In this document: piece by piece, positions 12,208 to 22,839 of the stretch
Position numbering within the stretch: the stretch's first letter is position 1
How the letters are laid out: every line of letters begins with the position of its first letter
Source of the DNA: Nilaparvata lugens
Taxonomy: Eukaryota > Arthropoda > Insecta > Hemiptera > Delphacidae
Direction of reading: 5' to 3'
Length of the DNA: 64,000 nt
Assembly: GCF_014356525.2 (NCBI RefSeq)
Contig: NC_052514.1
Span: 1,655,831 to 1,719,830 of the forward strand
Notes under the pieces: model-generated
The model's database searches: none
Told to the model about the DNA's origin: nothing
The model's input: only the letters and a program-made list of their open reading frames with translations
Made by a program: the position numbers and the translations under genes

Positions 12208-12434
12208 TATTCTTTCCGAAGAATGGACATTGATATGTCCAAAGCTCCGCCAATTTATGTAGTTGCATAGCAATATTATCTATAGTTATTCTTTTTTTCA
12301 TATCATATAAAGCTCATTAATTATTTTCTTAGTCTATATTATGTAAATCCATCTATAGTCTTGCTGTATTGTAAGCTATTGTATATAAGTGTAAAAGCCA
12401 GTATAATCTACATAAATAAAGTAGTCAATCAATC
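12208..12434 (+). mobile_element. Repeat family L copy, 5' truncated
   Basis: It joins an AATAAT-repeat tail of a family M element directly at ATATTCTTTCCGAAG and ends with AATAAAGTAGTCAATCAATC. Confidence 0.72.
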
Positions 12435-12437
12435 TCA

Positions 12438-12481
12438 TTCTCTCTCTCTCTTTCTTTATCTCTCTCTCACTCTTTCTTTAT

Positions 12482-12552
<71 letters not shown>

Positions 12553-12574
12553 CTCTCTCTCTCTCTCTCTCTCT
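12438..12574 (+). repeat. CT microsatellite
   Basis: Mostly pure CT with TTTCTTT interruptions. It begins directly after an L tail and lies close downstream, in gene sense, of the recursive-splice candidate. Confidence 0.95.
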
Positions 12575-12662
12575 TTTTCTTTCCAGCTGGAAAAGGAGGA
12601 TATTACTTTATATCATTTCCAGAGATTTTAGATAATTATTATTTGAAAATTATGAGACTTAC

Positions 12663-12770
12663 GTTTAGTCGTGTTTAGTGGAGAAATTCACATTAGTTGC
12701 TGATAAAGAATGATGGATCTCGTACTCACCTGAAACAAATGAGAAAGAGTGGATAAAAAAAAGCATTAAA
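12663..12770 (-). promoter_or_regulatory. unc-5: Candidate recursive splice site (ratchet point) with putative RS-exon
   Basis: On the minus strand (the unc-5 sense strand) a long pyrimidine tract from about 12770 runs into CATTTGTTTCAG|GTGAGT, with the junction between 12730 and 12729. This places an excellent 3' splice site back to back with a 5' splice site. 67 nt further on is a second 5' splice site, CTAAAC|GTAAGT (exon end 12663). Read in phase 1 after the 54387 exon, the 67-nt interval is open for 20 full codons and then meets TAA just before the second donor. Including it would therefore truncate the protein. This is the known design of recursive-splicing exons in long introns of neuronal genes. 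The site lies about 41.7 kb downstream of the previous donor. The motif is seen directly; its function is inferred. Confidence 0.55.
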
Positions 12771-12869
12771 TTATCCTTGTGGAATCACAAAATTTAAATT
12801 CAGTCCTGAATACTCATAAAATTATAGGTCTGAGTCATAAAGTTGAAATTAGAAACTTACTATAAAGAG

Positions 12870-13210
12870 AACCGTCAACTATGCCGTTTTATAATTCTCA
12901 ACAACTGACAACAAATGAAAAGTATTTGAGGTATAATTCATCATAACAAGAATCAAAACTCTCTATTAAATCAGATATACTACGATGACTTGAATCACAG
13001 TTATCTACTATGAAAAAAGACGGTGAAAAAAAGCGGCAACTATGCCGTTGTATAATTCTCAACAACTGACAACAAATGAAAATTATTTGAGGTATAATTC
13101 ATCATAGCAAAAATCAAAACTCTCTATCAAATCAGATATACCAGGATGACTTGAATCACAGTTATCTACTATGAAAAAAAGAAGGTGAAAAAAAGCGGCA
13201 ACTATGCCGT
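12870..13210. repeat. 161-bp tandem duplication
   Basis: GGCAACTATGCCGTTGTATA-type starts at 12876, 13037 and 13199 (third unit partial). The units share TCAACAACTGACAACAAATG and CAGATATACYAGGATGACTT-like blocks. Confidence 0.85.
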
Positions 13211-13259
13211 TCTATCATTTTCACTGACTTTATAACATGCAGCTCACCATATAATTCCA

Positions 13260-14060
13260 CCACCACATTTTGAAAGAATCACTAAACCCATGAGATTACA
13301 CCCCATTCTATCAACTTTCACAACGAGCCCTATGATTGCTCGAAACAAAGGAATACCACCAGCATTGTTATCCTTCAGGACCTCTTTGCAGGATCCAGGA
13401 CTCTCCCAGGACCCACACAGGACTTTGAGGTTGCCATTCAAGATAATTTACCAAAGGACGACTATCAGCCTTTCTTTTTGATCATCAGTGTTCCAGAAAA
13501 AAAACTCATGACACAAAAAAATCAAGCCTTCTTTGTTTTGGTTTTGATTCGCCCTCATTTTCAGTTGGTTTTCTTTCTCATCCCGCTTTCATCTTTTTCT
13601 CTGTCATTAACACCACACAAGTAGGAAAAGGACAGAAAAACAAGAAAGAAAAGAACAGAATTATCAAGATGACACTTTCGTCCTAGCGTGAAATCTATCA
13701 TCAGTTCCTTTTTCAGCTGTTGGTTGATAAGAGTCTGTTGTTAATTAAAAGCTGTGCAGGCTTTTTGTCAGTAATTTTTTTTTTAGTTTGTAATCTTGTT
13801 GGTTTTGTCAGCAGGGTGATTTAATTTGAGATCAGGCTTGTTGTGAAGAGTGCAAAACATTTATAATTATTGTAAATTCATGTAGGCTTACATGTGAAAT
13901 ATTTCATGTTACTTGTTCATATTGTATCTTATTTTAAATTAGTATTAAAGAATGGGCAATAGGAGAAAAAAGGATGAACCTTGAGATAGAGTGAGAAACT
14001 GGAAGACTTTGTATAAGGAACTAATAAATTAATTAATAATTTAGAAAAGGTAGACATCTA
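13260..14060. other. No recognisable gene
   Basis: Overlapping 63- and 65-codon frames at 13244-13481 on the two strands have no known motif. Less repetitive than its surroundings. Confidence 0.45.
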
Positions 14061-14061
14061 C

Positions 14062-14421
14062 AGTGAGTTCCACGTTATATTGGCAGTGTTTGAACTGTAT
14101 TGCTATCCTTGTCTATCATTCAACAAAGCAGATTGGGCTATCTCTTTCTCGCTTTGCTCTGTTGCCAGATCGTCTTTCAATAATAAAGAATTATTTAACA
14201 CAATATCTGATCTTTATTATGATAATTCATCATGAAATAATAGAAAAATAAATTTTTTTTCTTAATGAAATATAATTTACTATCTTAAACGAGAATGAAC
14301 AGTAAATATTACATCAATAAACCTGTATCAGCTACTGTCTATAGAAGGCATTGACAAGACAGAGGATCGTCAACATTGTTCTCCTATCTATCTCCACTGC
14401 CATTATAATGAGGACCTCACA
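14062..14421 (+). mobile_element. MITE-A copy
   Basis: AGTGAGTTCCACGTTATAT ... ATAATGAGGACCTCAC, about 360 bp, all internal blocks present. Confidence 0.8.
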
Positions 14422-14424
14422 ATA

Positions 14425-14574
14425 GGGCCGGTTGATTGAAAGTCTATTAAATTTTAACCATGATTCAATGAGATGATAACCAGTCTGAGAAGGCTAATTT
14501 GAGAACAAGGATTCTATGATTGGTTCTCCTGGCATTTAATCATGTTTAAAATTTAAGAGGCTTTTTAACAACCG
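14425..14574 (+). mobile_element. Diverged palindromic PIF/Harbinger-like MITE next to a MITE-A copy
   Basis: GGGCCGGTTGATTGAAAGTC ... TTTTTAACAACCGGATC with TTAAATTTTAACCATGATT arms. It is diverged from the other copies and lies within a few bases of the MITE-A end at 14421. Confidence 0.6.
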
Positions 14575-14599
14575 GATCATGATTTAATTGTATACTCTT

Positions 14600-14758
14600 T
14601 GTAGGCATAATACAGCTGTGCTTAGTGAGAGAAGTTGTGTGTATTTTTGGATTCAAAATTTTATAAAATAACTTGATTAATTCAATATGAAGTGATAATT
14701 AAGTGTTATATTTGAATATAGTTTGGTGTTTTAATTTTTCTAAATTCAATATGGTTAT

Positions 14759-14818
<60 letters not shown>

Positions 14819-15000
14819 GACGAAAATTGAACTTGAACGTTTTACAGTAGAAACATAACCTATTTTTTGGACATTTTACTAATTTATCAAAATTTGGGAA
14901 TGGAATAGATCTGGGCCAAGCCTGTTGTTCGTTCCTAATCATATTTATATGATTTGTAATTCTGTCCACGAATAAATAAATAAATAAATAAATAATGTGA
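14600..15000 (+). mobile_element. Family M: LINE-like 3' end
   Basis: It contains CAAAATTTGGGAATGGAATA and CAAGCCTGTTGTTCGTTCC and ends in AATAAATAAATA. A TA array (14761-14816) lies inside it. The open frame at 14760..15005 (minus) is repeat sequence. Confidence 0.55.
14761..14816. repeat. TA microsatellite
   Basis: About 28 TA units inside a family M element. Confidence 0.97.
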
Positions 15001-15049
15001 ATCACATACTTGTTACTTGTGGTATATTATGAATTTCATTTCGAATTTG

Positions 15050-15425
15050 TCCACAGATATACGCACCATGAACACGTTCCGATCATGAACGTTACACGAG
15101 AGGTTCGCAATATGTTCGCAAGATGATCGCGGGCTTGTCTTATTTTTGACTCCAACACGCTATAACTATGAAATAACCTCACAATAATGTGAAACGTTTA
15201 ATCCAGCTGATCGGGTGACAGAAAAAATAAAAAAATATTCTGACCAGGATTGCTGAGTGGCCTAATGAAACATAATGTTCATCAATAATTGGCTAGTTCG
15301 ACCTACGAACTTGCCAAGCTCGCGCTCTGTTCGCGCTGTGTTCTTGTGCGACCTGCGATCATCTTGCGAACTGCTCGCGTAACAATCGTTTACGGAGCAG
15401 AGCGTAAGTCTGTAGACCTTTAGGT
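15050..15425. repeat. Degenerate GC-rich inverted-repeat element
   Basis: CACAGATATACGCACCATGA ... AGGTTCGCAATATGTTCGCA at the left is mirrored by GCGATCATCTTGCGAACTGC ... ACGGAGCAGAGCGTAAGTCT at the right. The start resembles the palindromic MITEs at 27209 and 28215. Confidence 0.45.
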
Positions 15426-16200
15426 TATAATATAATCAACATGATACAGTATCAATTCAAATATGGTAGCTCATTGGTTACAAAAGTAACATACAAGTTA
15501 TGAATTTATTCAAAATAATGCAACTGGATATAATATATATAACAGAGGATGTTTATAGGCTCATCCAGTCAGAATTCTTATTCAAGTTCATTTAAAAGGC
15601 AAAAATATGAATGGAAACTTTCTGGGAAGTCATAATAAGGTTGGGCTACATCTCTAATAATAATCTAGCAGATCCCACACAGAAGTCTTTCATAATTCAG
15701 CCGGATTATCTCGGCGTAGAGAAAAGAGAAGTGAAAATGAATTTCGAATCCAGAGAAAATCTGTGAAAAGCGGGAAAATTCTCCGAAAAGACAACATTAT
15801 TTCTCCTCCATTTGAACACGGCGAGTGAAAATTATTAATCTGGGAAATAATTTACATTTACAAAGTAGAAGACCCTGGAGACACGGCTCGGGAAAGCTCG
15901 GAAAAGCGGCCACAGTTTTCCTTGCAAGATTGAAGAACAGCTTCGCTGTGAAAATTAACATCTAAATTAATATTGACGCCGGGAAAATCTTGTCTGTTCT
16001 TGCTACTGGATCTGTTGAATGAGCTTGTAGTGAAATTCACCTTCAAAATGCCAGCATTGGGTAAATGGTTAGTACTGAAGAATTTTATCAGGAATGCCGA
16101 CAATTCAAAGAAAATCTCACCTCTCTATATTATGTGGAACATCTACATTATTTTTATTTTTGTGGCTTCAAAAGTATTCTGAATAAAATCATTAATCTCT

Positions 16201-16735
16201 AGTGAGGCATTCAAGTTATAATGGCAGTGGAGAGAAATAGAAGAAAAACGTTGCCGATCCTCTGTCTTGTTAATGCCTTCTATAGACGGTAGCTGATATA
16301 GAATTATTGATGTAAATATCAACTGTTCATTCTCGTTTAAAATGATCGATTATATTTTTCTAAGCAAGAAATTATTTTATCAATAATTTCATAATGAATT
16401 CTCATAATTAAGATGAGATATTTCGTTAACTAATTATTGATTCTACATTGTTAAAAGACAATCTGGCAATGTAATATCAACTGTTCATTCTCGTTTAAAA
16501 TAATCAATTATATTTTTTTAAGCAAGAAATTATTTTTTCACTAATTTCAAAATGAATTTTCATAATTGAGATGAGATATTTCGTTAACTTATTATTAATT
16601 CTACATTGTTAAAAGACAATCTGGCAACAGAGCAAAGCGAGAAAGAGACAGCGCTATCCGTTTTGTTGAATGATAGACAAGGATAGACAAATACCATTGC
16701 TAATCAAACACTGCCATTATAAGGTGGACTTCACT
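16201..16735 (+). mobile_element. MITE-A copy with an internal ~155-bp tandem duplication
   Basis: AGTGAGGCATTCAAGTTATA ... AAGGTGGACTTCACT. The segment from ATATCAACTGTTCATTCTCG to AGACAATCTGGCAA occurs twice in a row (about 16317-16470 and 16471-16625), which accounts for the 535-bp length. Confidence 0.8.
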
Positions 16736-16842
16736 ATAAGTTGATGTCACTATCAATGATTACGAATTACTATTGTTGTATGATGGATTCAATAGAATTG
16801 ATAGTAAATTTGATAGCAATACCATTGCTAATCATACACAGA

Positions 16843-17820
16843 TTCTTCTTCTTCCTCTTCTTCTTCTTCTTTTTCTTCTTCTTCTTCTTCTTCTTCTTCT
16901 TCTTCTTCTTCTTCTTCTTCTTCTTCTTCTTCTTCTTCTCCTCCTCCTGCTTCTCCATCATATTTCTTCTTCTTCTTCTACCCTCATCTTCTCTCGCTCC
17001 ACATCATTATTCTCCATCATTATTGTCAAAAACAGGATAAAAACTGATGACAGAAGCGCGAATAACTTGAACATTATCGATTTAAAAACGTCAATAACTT
17101 TGAAATTCGACGGACTGCAGATGACATCAACTCTACACGCCTTTCTTCTACTCTCACACTCTCTCTCTCTCTACCACTTTCTCACCCGCTCACACACACT
17201 CACTCATTCCCCCTCCCACTCAAACTCTCTCACTCTCCCTCCCTTTCCGATCACTCACTCTCTCTCATACTCTCTCGATCATCCTCTCACTCTCCCTCCC
17301 TTTCCCGATCACTCACTCTCTCTCATACTCTCTCGATCATTCTCTCACTCTTACTCACACTAACTCCACACTCGTGTCTCTACTTGTCTCTCACTGTTTC
17401 TCATCCTCTCTCTACTCTTTCACTCTCACTCAATCACTTTCCCTCTCTTACTATCTCTTTTTTCTCTATCTCTTCCACACTCACTCTTTCACGCTCTCTC
17501 ATCCTCTTTCTTTCCCTCTCTCTCTCTATTCTCCTCTCTCTCTCTCTCATGAGCTGTCATATTTTCATTTATTTTCTCGCTCTCTTATCCTCCATCTCTC
17601 CCACTCTTTCGTCATTTCCCTCCCGTTCAGTGTCTCTTGATTCTCCTATCTCACTCTTTCTCTTTCTCTCGCTCATGAGCTGTCAGATTTTCATTTATTC
17701 TCTTGCTCTCTTATCCTCCATCCCTCTCACTCTATCTTCGTTTCACTCACTTACACTGTCTCTCATTCTCTCTCTTTCTATCATGAGCTGTCAGATTTTT
17801 ATTTATTTTCATTGAAAAAT
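16843..17820 (+). repeat. TTC array followed by CT-rich minisatellites
   Basis: 16843-16945 is almost pure TTC. 17225-17350 has a ~65-bp duplicated unit with CGATCACTCACTCTCTCTCA. 17549, 17673 and 17780 start three units of CATGAGCTGTCAGATTTTCA. Long open frames here (poly-Leu, poly-Ser, poly-Phe, poly-Lys) are artefacts of composition. Confidence 0.92.
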
Positions 17821-18070
17821 ATATCCATCTCCATTGACAGCCGACGGTGATGCTCCTGACAAATTATCAGATTTATTGGGCAGAAATAAGAGATGTTATT
17901 AATTTTTTCCAGAGAGAGTTTTTTCGACGTTTTATTGAAGAACTTTCAATAGGGATTAACAAGGAGATATAAAGGTTTGGTTGTTGGTTGATATGATTGG
18001 AGAACCTTGTTAATTGTTAAGTAAATAAAGTTCATCCCATTACTACACAATGTTACATGAAACTTTGAAG

Positions 18071-18172
18071 AAAATAATCCTTGATCATTACATACAAAAC
18101 GCATGAAAAATAGAGAGCTCAACATATTTTGTCTATTTTTCATGCGTTTTGTATGTAATCAAGGATTATTTT
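18071..18172. repeat. Long hairpin (about 40-bp arms, 19-nt loop)
   Basis: The left arm 18071-18113 (AAAATAATCCTTGATCATTA ...) is complementary to the right arm 18133-18172, with one 3-nt difference (GAT missing on the right). No family relative was found in the window. Confidence 0.85.
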
Positions 18173-18707
18173 TTCACGGTAGCGTTTGTCTATTATAGAC
18201 TTATCCTACATCTTTCTCTTCAAAATTGAATTTTCTACAAGTTCTGTGGAAAATATTTTGTGTTTATTGTGCATTCAACACAGTAAATCTGCTTCAAACC
18301 TTAAAGGAACTTGTTTTTCGGGACCAAGTTTCGCATATTTCGTCACATATCTTGAAAATCACAGTAGCTACACGTCTGGAAACGGTTTTATTTAATTTTT
18401 CAGTTCATTTTACATAAAGTACGCTGAATTGTATATCTTAATTAACAGCCAACAAATACCCGTAGGGCTTAGTTCCGGCAGGGGAACAGAAAATTCAGAC
18501 GTAATCTTTCATCCTGTATAACTTGGTAACCAAGCATTTTCTGATCTATGCTAAATGGAACTGTTTTACTTCTTTTGATGAGAGGAAGCACGCCCTGACT
18601 TATGGGCAACTTTTTTCAGAACACCATGTATAAAGAGACATAAAAATGAATGAGTATTATAATTTTTTTGACAATTTAGGTGATGAGTCCCCCTTAGTAT
18701 ATAAAAG

Positions 18708-18974
18708 CATAGAGAAACAATAGCGTAAGTAGATATCCCATGGTATAGGGCGTTTATGTAGCAACTTTTTCTGTTATCTCAAGCCGAATACTGCCAATTA
18801 TTGTCGATTTTTACTGTTTTGTTGGGGTAAGAACGGCACAGTATGAGAGACTAGGAGCGTCAGACAGCTTCACGGGGAAGAACTACGTGGACTATCGGCT
18901 TGAGATAACAGTAAAAGTTGCGACATAAACGCCCTATACCATGGGATATCTACTAACGCGATTGTTTCTCTATG
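18708..18974 (+). mobile_element. Palindromic family P element with perfect 7-bp target duplication
   Basis: CATAGAGAAACAATAGCG ... CGATTGTTTCTCTATG with inverted arms of about 80 bp (ATCCCATGGTATAGGGCG, TGTTATCTCAAGCCGA). ATAAAAG flanks both sides (18701-18707 and 18975-18981). It is non-coding. The CA...TG termini are also worth noting. Confidence 0.83.
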
Positions 18975-19423
18975 ATAAAAGCGAAATGGCACTCACTCAC
19001 TCACTCGCAGAACTAAAAATCTACTGGACCAAAAACCCAAAAACGTTCAAATTTGGTAGGTATGTTCAGTTGGCCATTTAGAAGCGCACTAAGAAATCTT
19101 TTGGCAATATTTTAACTCTAAGGGTGGTTTTTAACGGTTTAAAGTTCGTCTTCTAGCATGTATATTCTTCTTATTCTCTTAATTATAATTGAGAAATGTC
19201 CATACCATATGTTAATATAGAACTATAATCTAGAGAGAGTAACTCTTCGAAACAGTTGTTAACTGGTAACTAAATTAATTATTTTGTCAGGTTGGCATTA
19301 AGTTGAGTTGACTTTGTTAGGTTGGTACCAAATTAAAGATTGAAATGAATTAATCGCGGAAGAATTGATTGGGCACTGCTACTTCAATCAGAGCTATTCC
19401 TGGGAATATTATATTACTAGCCG

Positions 19424-19625
19424 TGAGGCTCGCTTCGCTCGCCATATTCGTTTAGCCAGACGTTAAGTCTGGACCCCCGACTGGATCGTCCTAACATAAA
19501 TTATGAAAATGCAGGCTAGCGAAGCGAGCCTGCTGATCTCATTCTTAGACGATCCAGTCGGGGGTCCAGGGGGCGGAGCCCCCTTGCTACTGGATATGGC
19601 GAGCGAAGCGAGCCTGACGGGTAGT
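19424..19625. repeat. GC-rich inverted-repeat element (GAGGCTCGCTTCGCTCGCC ends)
   Basis: GTGAGGCTCGCTTCGCTCGC at the left pairs with GCGAGCGAAGCGAGCCTGAC at the right, and inner GACGATCCAGTCGGGGGTCC matches CCCCCGACTGGATCGTCC. It stands out from the AT-rich surroundings. It is a likely transposon terminus or foldback element of unknown class. Confidence 0.6.
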
Positions 19626-20026
19626 ATATTATAACATCAACCGAATTGTTTCTAACCTCAATTATTGAACCTAAACTCGACCACTCCACTTTACAACCAA
19701 ACAAAACACTAAAACAATACAAACTGAACGTGTAATAGTAGGTAGGCCCATTATAGACCACTGCACTGCCTTTTTTACGGTCTGTTCCACTTGTGTGTAT
19801 TTCATTGGCTAAGGGCCTAAAGGGCCACAACAACCACCATCAAAATAACCCTGAAACCGCCAGGTGGGGCATAAAAAAGGGCTCTAAACCCTTTCCTAGG
19901 GCTTCTAGGGCTGGCTACCTTCTGGAAAACGGGCGCATGTTGCAATTCAATTAGGCCAAGATTCATTGCTGACTATTTAGGCTCTTTATTTGATGTGCTT
20001 TTCTACTGTCCGCTACTCTACTACAT

Positions 20027-21000
20027 CTTCTTCTTCTTCTTCTTCTTCATCTTCTCCACATCTTCTTCTTTTTCTTCTTCTTCTTCTTCTTCTTCTTCTA
20101 CTTCTTCTCCTTCTTCTTCTTCTCCTTCTTCTTCTTCTTCTTCTTCTTCTTCTTCTTCTTCTTCTTCTTCTTCTTCTTCATCTTCTTTTTCTTCTTCTTT
20201 TTCTTACTCCTCTCCTTGTTTTTCTTCTTCTTCTTCCTCTTTCTCCTCCTCTTCTTCTTCTTCTTCTCCTTCTTCAGTAGTAGTTGTAGAAGGAGTGTGA
20301 GAGAGAGTAGATGTGATAAAGGAAGATAAGATGTAGAAGGAAGGAAGGATTAGTAGATGATGATGAATCAGAAAATGGAGAGTGAGAGATGATATTAGAA
20401 GAATGAAAAGAAAATGAATGTGAGAGGGAAAATGGTAAACATGGTTTGATGTCTATGCTGACTACATATATGTGAGAAGAGAAGAGGAATAGTGAAGGGA
20501 ACATATAACGGGAAAAGAGAAGGATAATGGAAGATATTAAACATGATGGAGAAGGAAATGTAGGAAGAAATGAAAATTTCTGATAAATGCTCATTGATGA
20601 GAGAATGAGGTTGTTGTAGAGAGAGAGAGAGAGAAACAGTTGGAGGAAGAAGAAGAAGAAGAAAAAGAAGAGAAACAGAAAGGAGAATGGATGAGCGTGG
20701 AATTTGAAGGATAGAGTGATAAACGGATGTCCTATGTTGGCTATCAATCGCTGTACAGGCTGTGGCAGACTGATAATAAATGGCCAATTTAAATAGATGC
20801 TTCTGCTGCCTATATTCTATTACAAATTCCTTGCCTTCTCCCACTTCTTATTCTTCTTCTCCTTCTTCTTCTTCTCCTTCTTCTTCTCCTTCTTCTTCTT
20901 GTCCCACATCTTCTTCTTCTTCTTCTTCTTCTTCTTCTTCTTCACCTTCGTCTTCTTCACCTTCGTCTTCTTCTACTTCTTCCAGCTCTCCTTTCACTAC
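20027..21000. repeat. TTC arrays flanking a purine-rich block
   Basis: 20027-20276 and 20843-20998 are TTC-rich on the plus strand. 20285-20700 between them is GA-rich on the plus strand. The two halves are of opposite purine polarity and could pair weakly. Confidence 0.9.
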
Positions 21001-21603
21001 TTCGAGTATTCTTCTTCGACATTTTTATCATTTATCAAGACAGTATAGATCTCTTCACCTGTCTGTCAGCACATCTTTTGCGGTTGGTTGAAAAACACCG
21101 CATGATAATTTATTGATATTTTCCAAGCTCGAGTACTGTTCAGTTGCTATAGAATGATAGGATTCGAAAAAAGATGGATTATCTCGGTTGAGTTATGATT
21201 CTATATTGATGAATCACTTCGGATATATTAGACCATCCATTTATATAAAATATGAACTTTCTTTCTTAGTTATTCAGTTTTATTAAGAATCTCCTCACCT
21301 TCTAGCTTCTACCATAGAATAAAAAATCTATAGCTATGTATAGATTAAACCAGGAATCGCCAGCTTCTTCTAATCGGAGGCCACTTCGATAATTTCCACT
21401 AAAAGCGGGACATGTAGGGACATTTTCAAAAACAAAAAAATTCTCACTGTTCCTTAATTTATATTTATGCGACTCTCATGTTGCCTTTCAAAAACCTCAA
21501 TAGCTTGCACAAAAGGAATGGAACTATAAGAGAAACTAGAACTCAAAATTTATTATTTTACCCAATGTACAGAGCTTCTAAATTTGAAAAGGGAGCACTA
21601 TAC

Positions 21604-21859
21604 CATAGATAAACAATAGCGTAAGTAGATATCCCATGGTATAGGGCGTTTATGTCGCAACTTTTACTGTTATCTCAAGCCGATAGTTCATGTAAATCTT
21701 TCCCGTGAAGCTGTGTGACACAGGTAGTCTCTCATATTGTGCCGTTCATACACTCTCACCCCACCAAAACAGTAAAATTCGACAATAATCAACAGTAATC
21801 AGCTTGAGATAACGGCTTGAGTAAAAGTTGCGACATACTTAGGCTATCGTTTCTCTATG
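21604..21859 (+). mobile_element. Palindromic family P element with perfect 7-bp target duplication
   Basis: Same TIRs (CATAGATAAACAATAGCG ... CGTTTCTCTATG). ACTATAC flanks both sides (21597-21603 and 21860-21866). The right arm has lost part of the CCATGGGATATCTAC block. Confidence 0.83.
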
Positions 21860-22169
21860 ACTATACAGAGTAATTAAGTTTTTCAACCATCTCCCAAACG
21901 AAACCAGAATCATAAATTCAAAATCTAAATTCAAGGAAAAAGTTTTGACACATAAAGCATTTTATTCAGTCCGATAGTTTTTACAAGACCATTGACAGCT
22001 TCTCTTCCTGAGATCCAACCCATGCATACAAGGTACTTGATTCAATGTTAGTTGGATTCAAGAAGTAGCCCCAAGTTGTTAATCAACTTATCCATGGCAT
22101 CCAGTGTGTGTTTTAGTTCTAGTTCTAGAATTTTTCTTTTATTTGTGATTAATTTATTATGTTGATTCT

Positions 22170-22172
22170 AAT

Positions 22173-22231
<59 letters not shown>
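22170..22231. repeat. TA microsatellite
   Basis: About 30 TA units with one break. Confidence 0.97.
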
Positions 22232-22233
<2 letters not shown>

Positions 22234-22839
22234 ACAAAGCAGAAATTCTCTACATACTGTAAATGTGATGTAAAGAATGTAATTGTTAATAAAGTTATTT
22301 GAATTTGAAAGCTAGTTTGGTTTGATCATGAAACTTTTTAACAATGTATTGAATGATTGAGCTCAGAAAATACTTTCACTATAACCAGAGACAAGAAATA
22401 TAGAACTGGCTGATCAAGCTGATCTATGCTATAACTCACTCAATATTAGTTTCTATTTCTCTGCTGCTGCTTGAGTGTTTGGTGTAAGAGAGGGCCGACT
22501 GCGCCCTAACTTCGCTCTCCTAGGTCAAAAATAAAGGCAGTACCATATTTCATTCTACTACACTTATTCTCTCAAGCTCTCCAATACCACTATGATCATC
22601 CTTTACTAACCCATCTACCTTCCCCATGTTAGCTAATTGCACTGATTACCTAATTCCAGCTGAGTCATCATTGCTGAACCGCTCACCGAATTTAGTCAGC
22701 TAAAAGCAGAAGATGTGCTCATGCTAACCACTGCTAATGCTAATTCTAATGATAGCCCACATTAGGCAAATTTCACTCCAGCACTGTCTGTTCCTATGGC
22801 TAACTCATGATTCGTTTTTCCGTTATGATCTACCTCCTC

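Noticed and set aside
15858..16182. Overlapping frames of 81 and 69 codons on opposite strands
   Set aside because: No motif recognised, and mutual overlap on both strands is typical of chance frames.
16741..17815. Open frames rich in Leu, Ser, Phe or Lys across the TTC/CT arrays
   Set aside because: They are translations of microsatellites and CT-rich minisatellites, open in several frames at once, with no domain or splice support.
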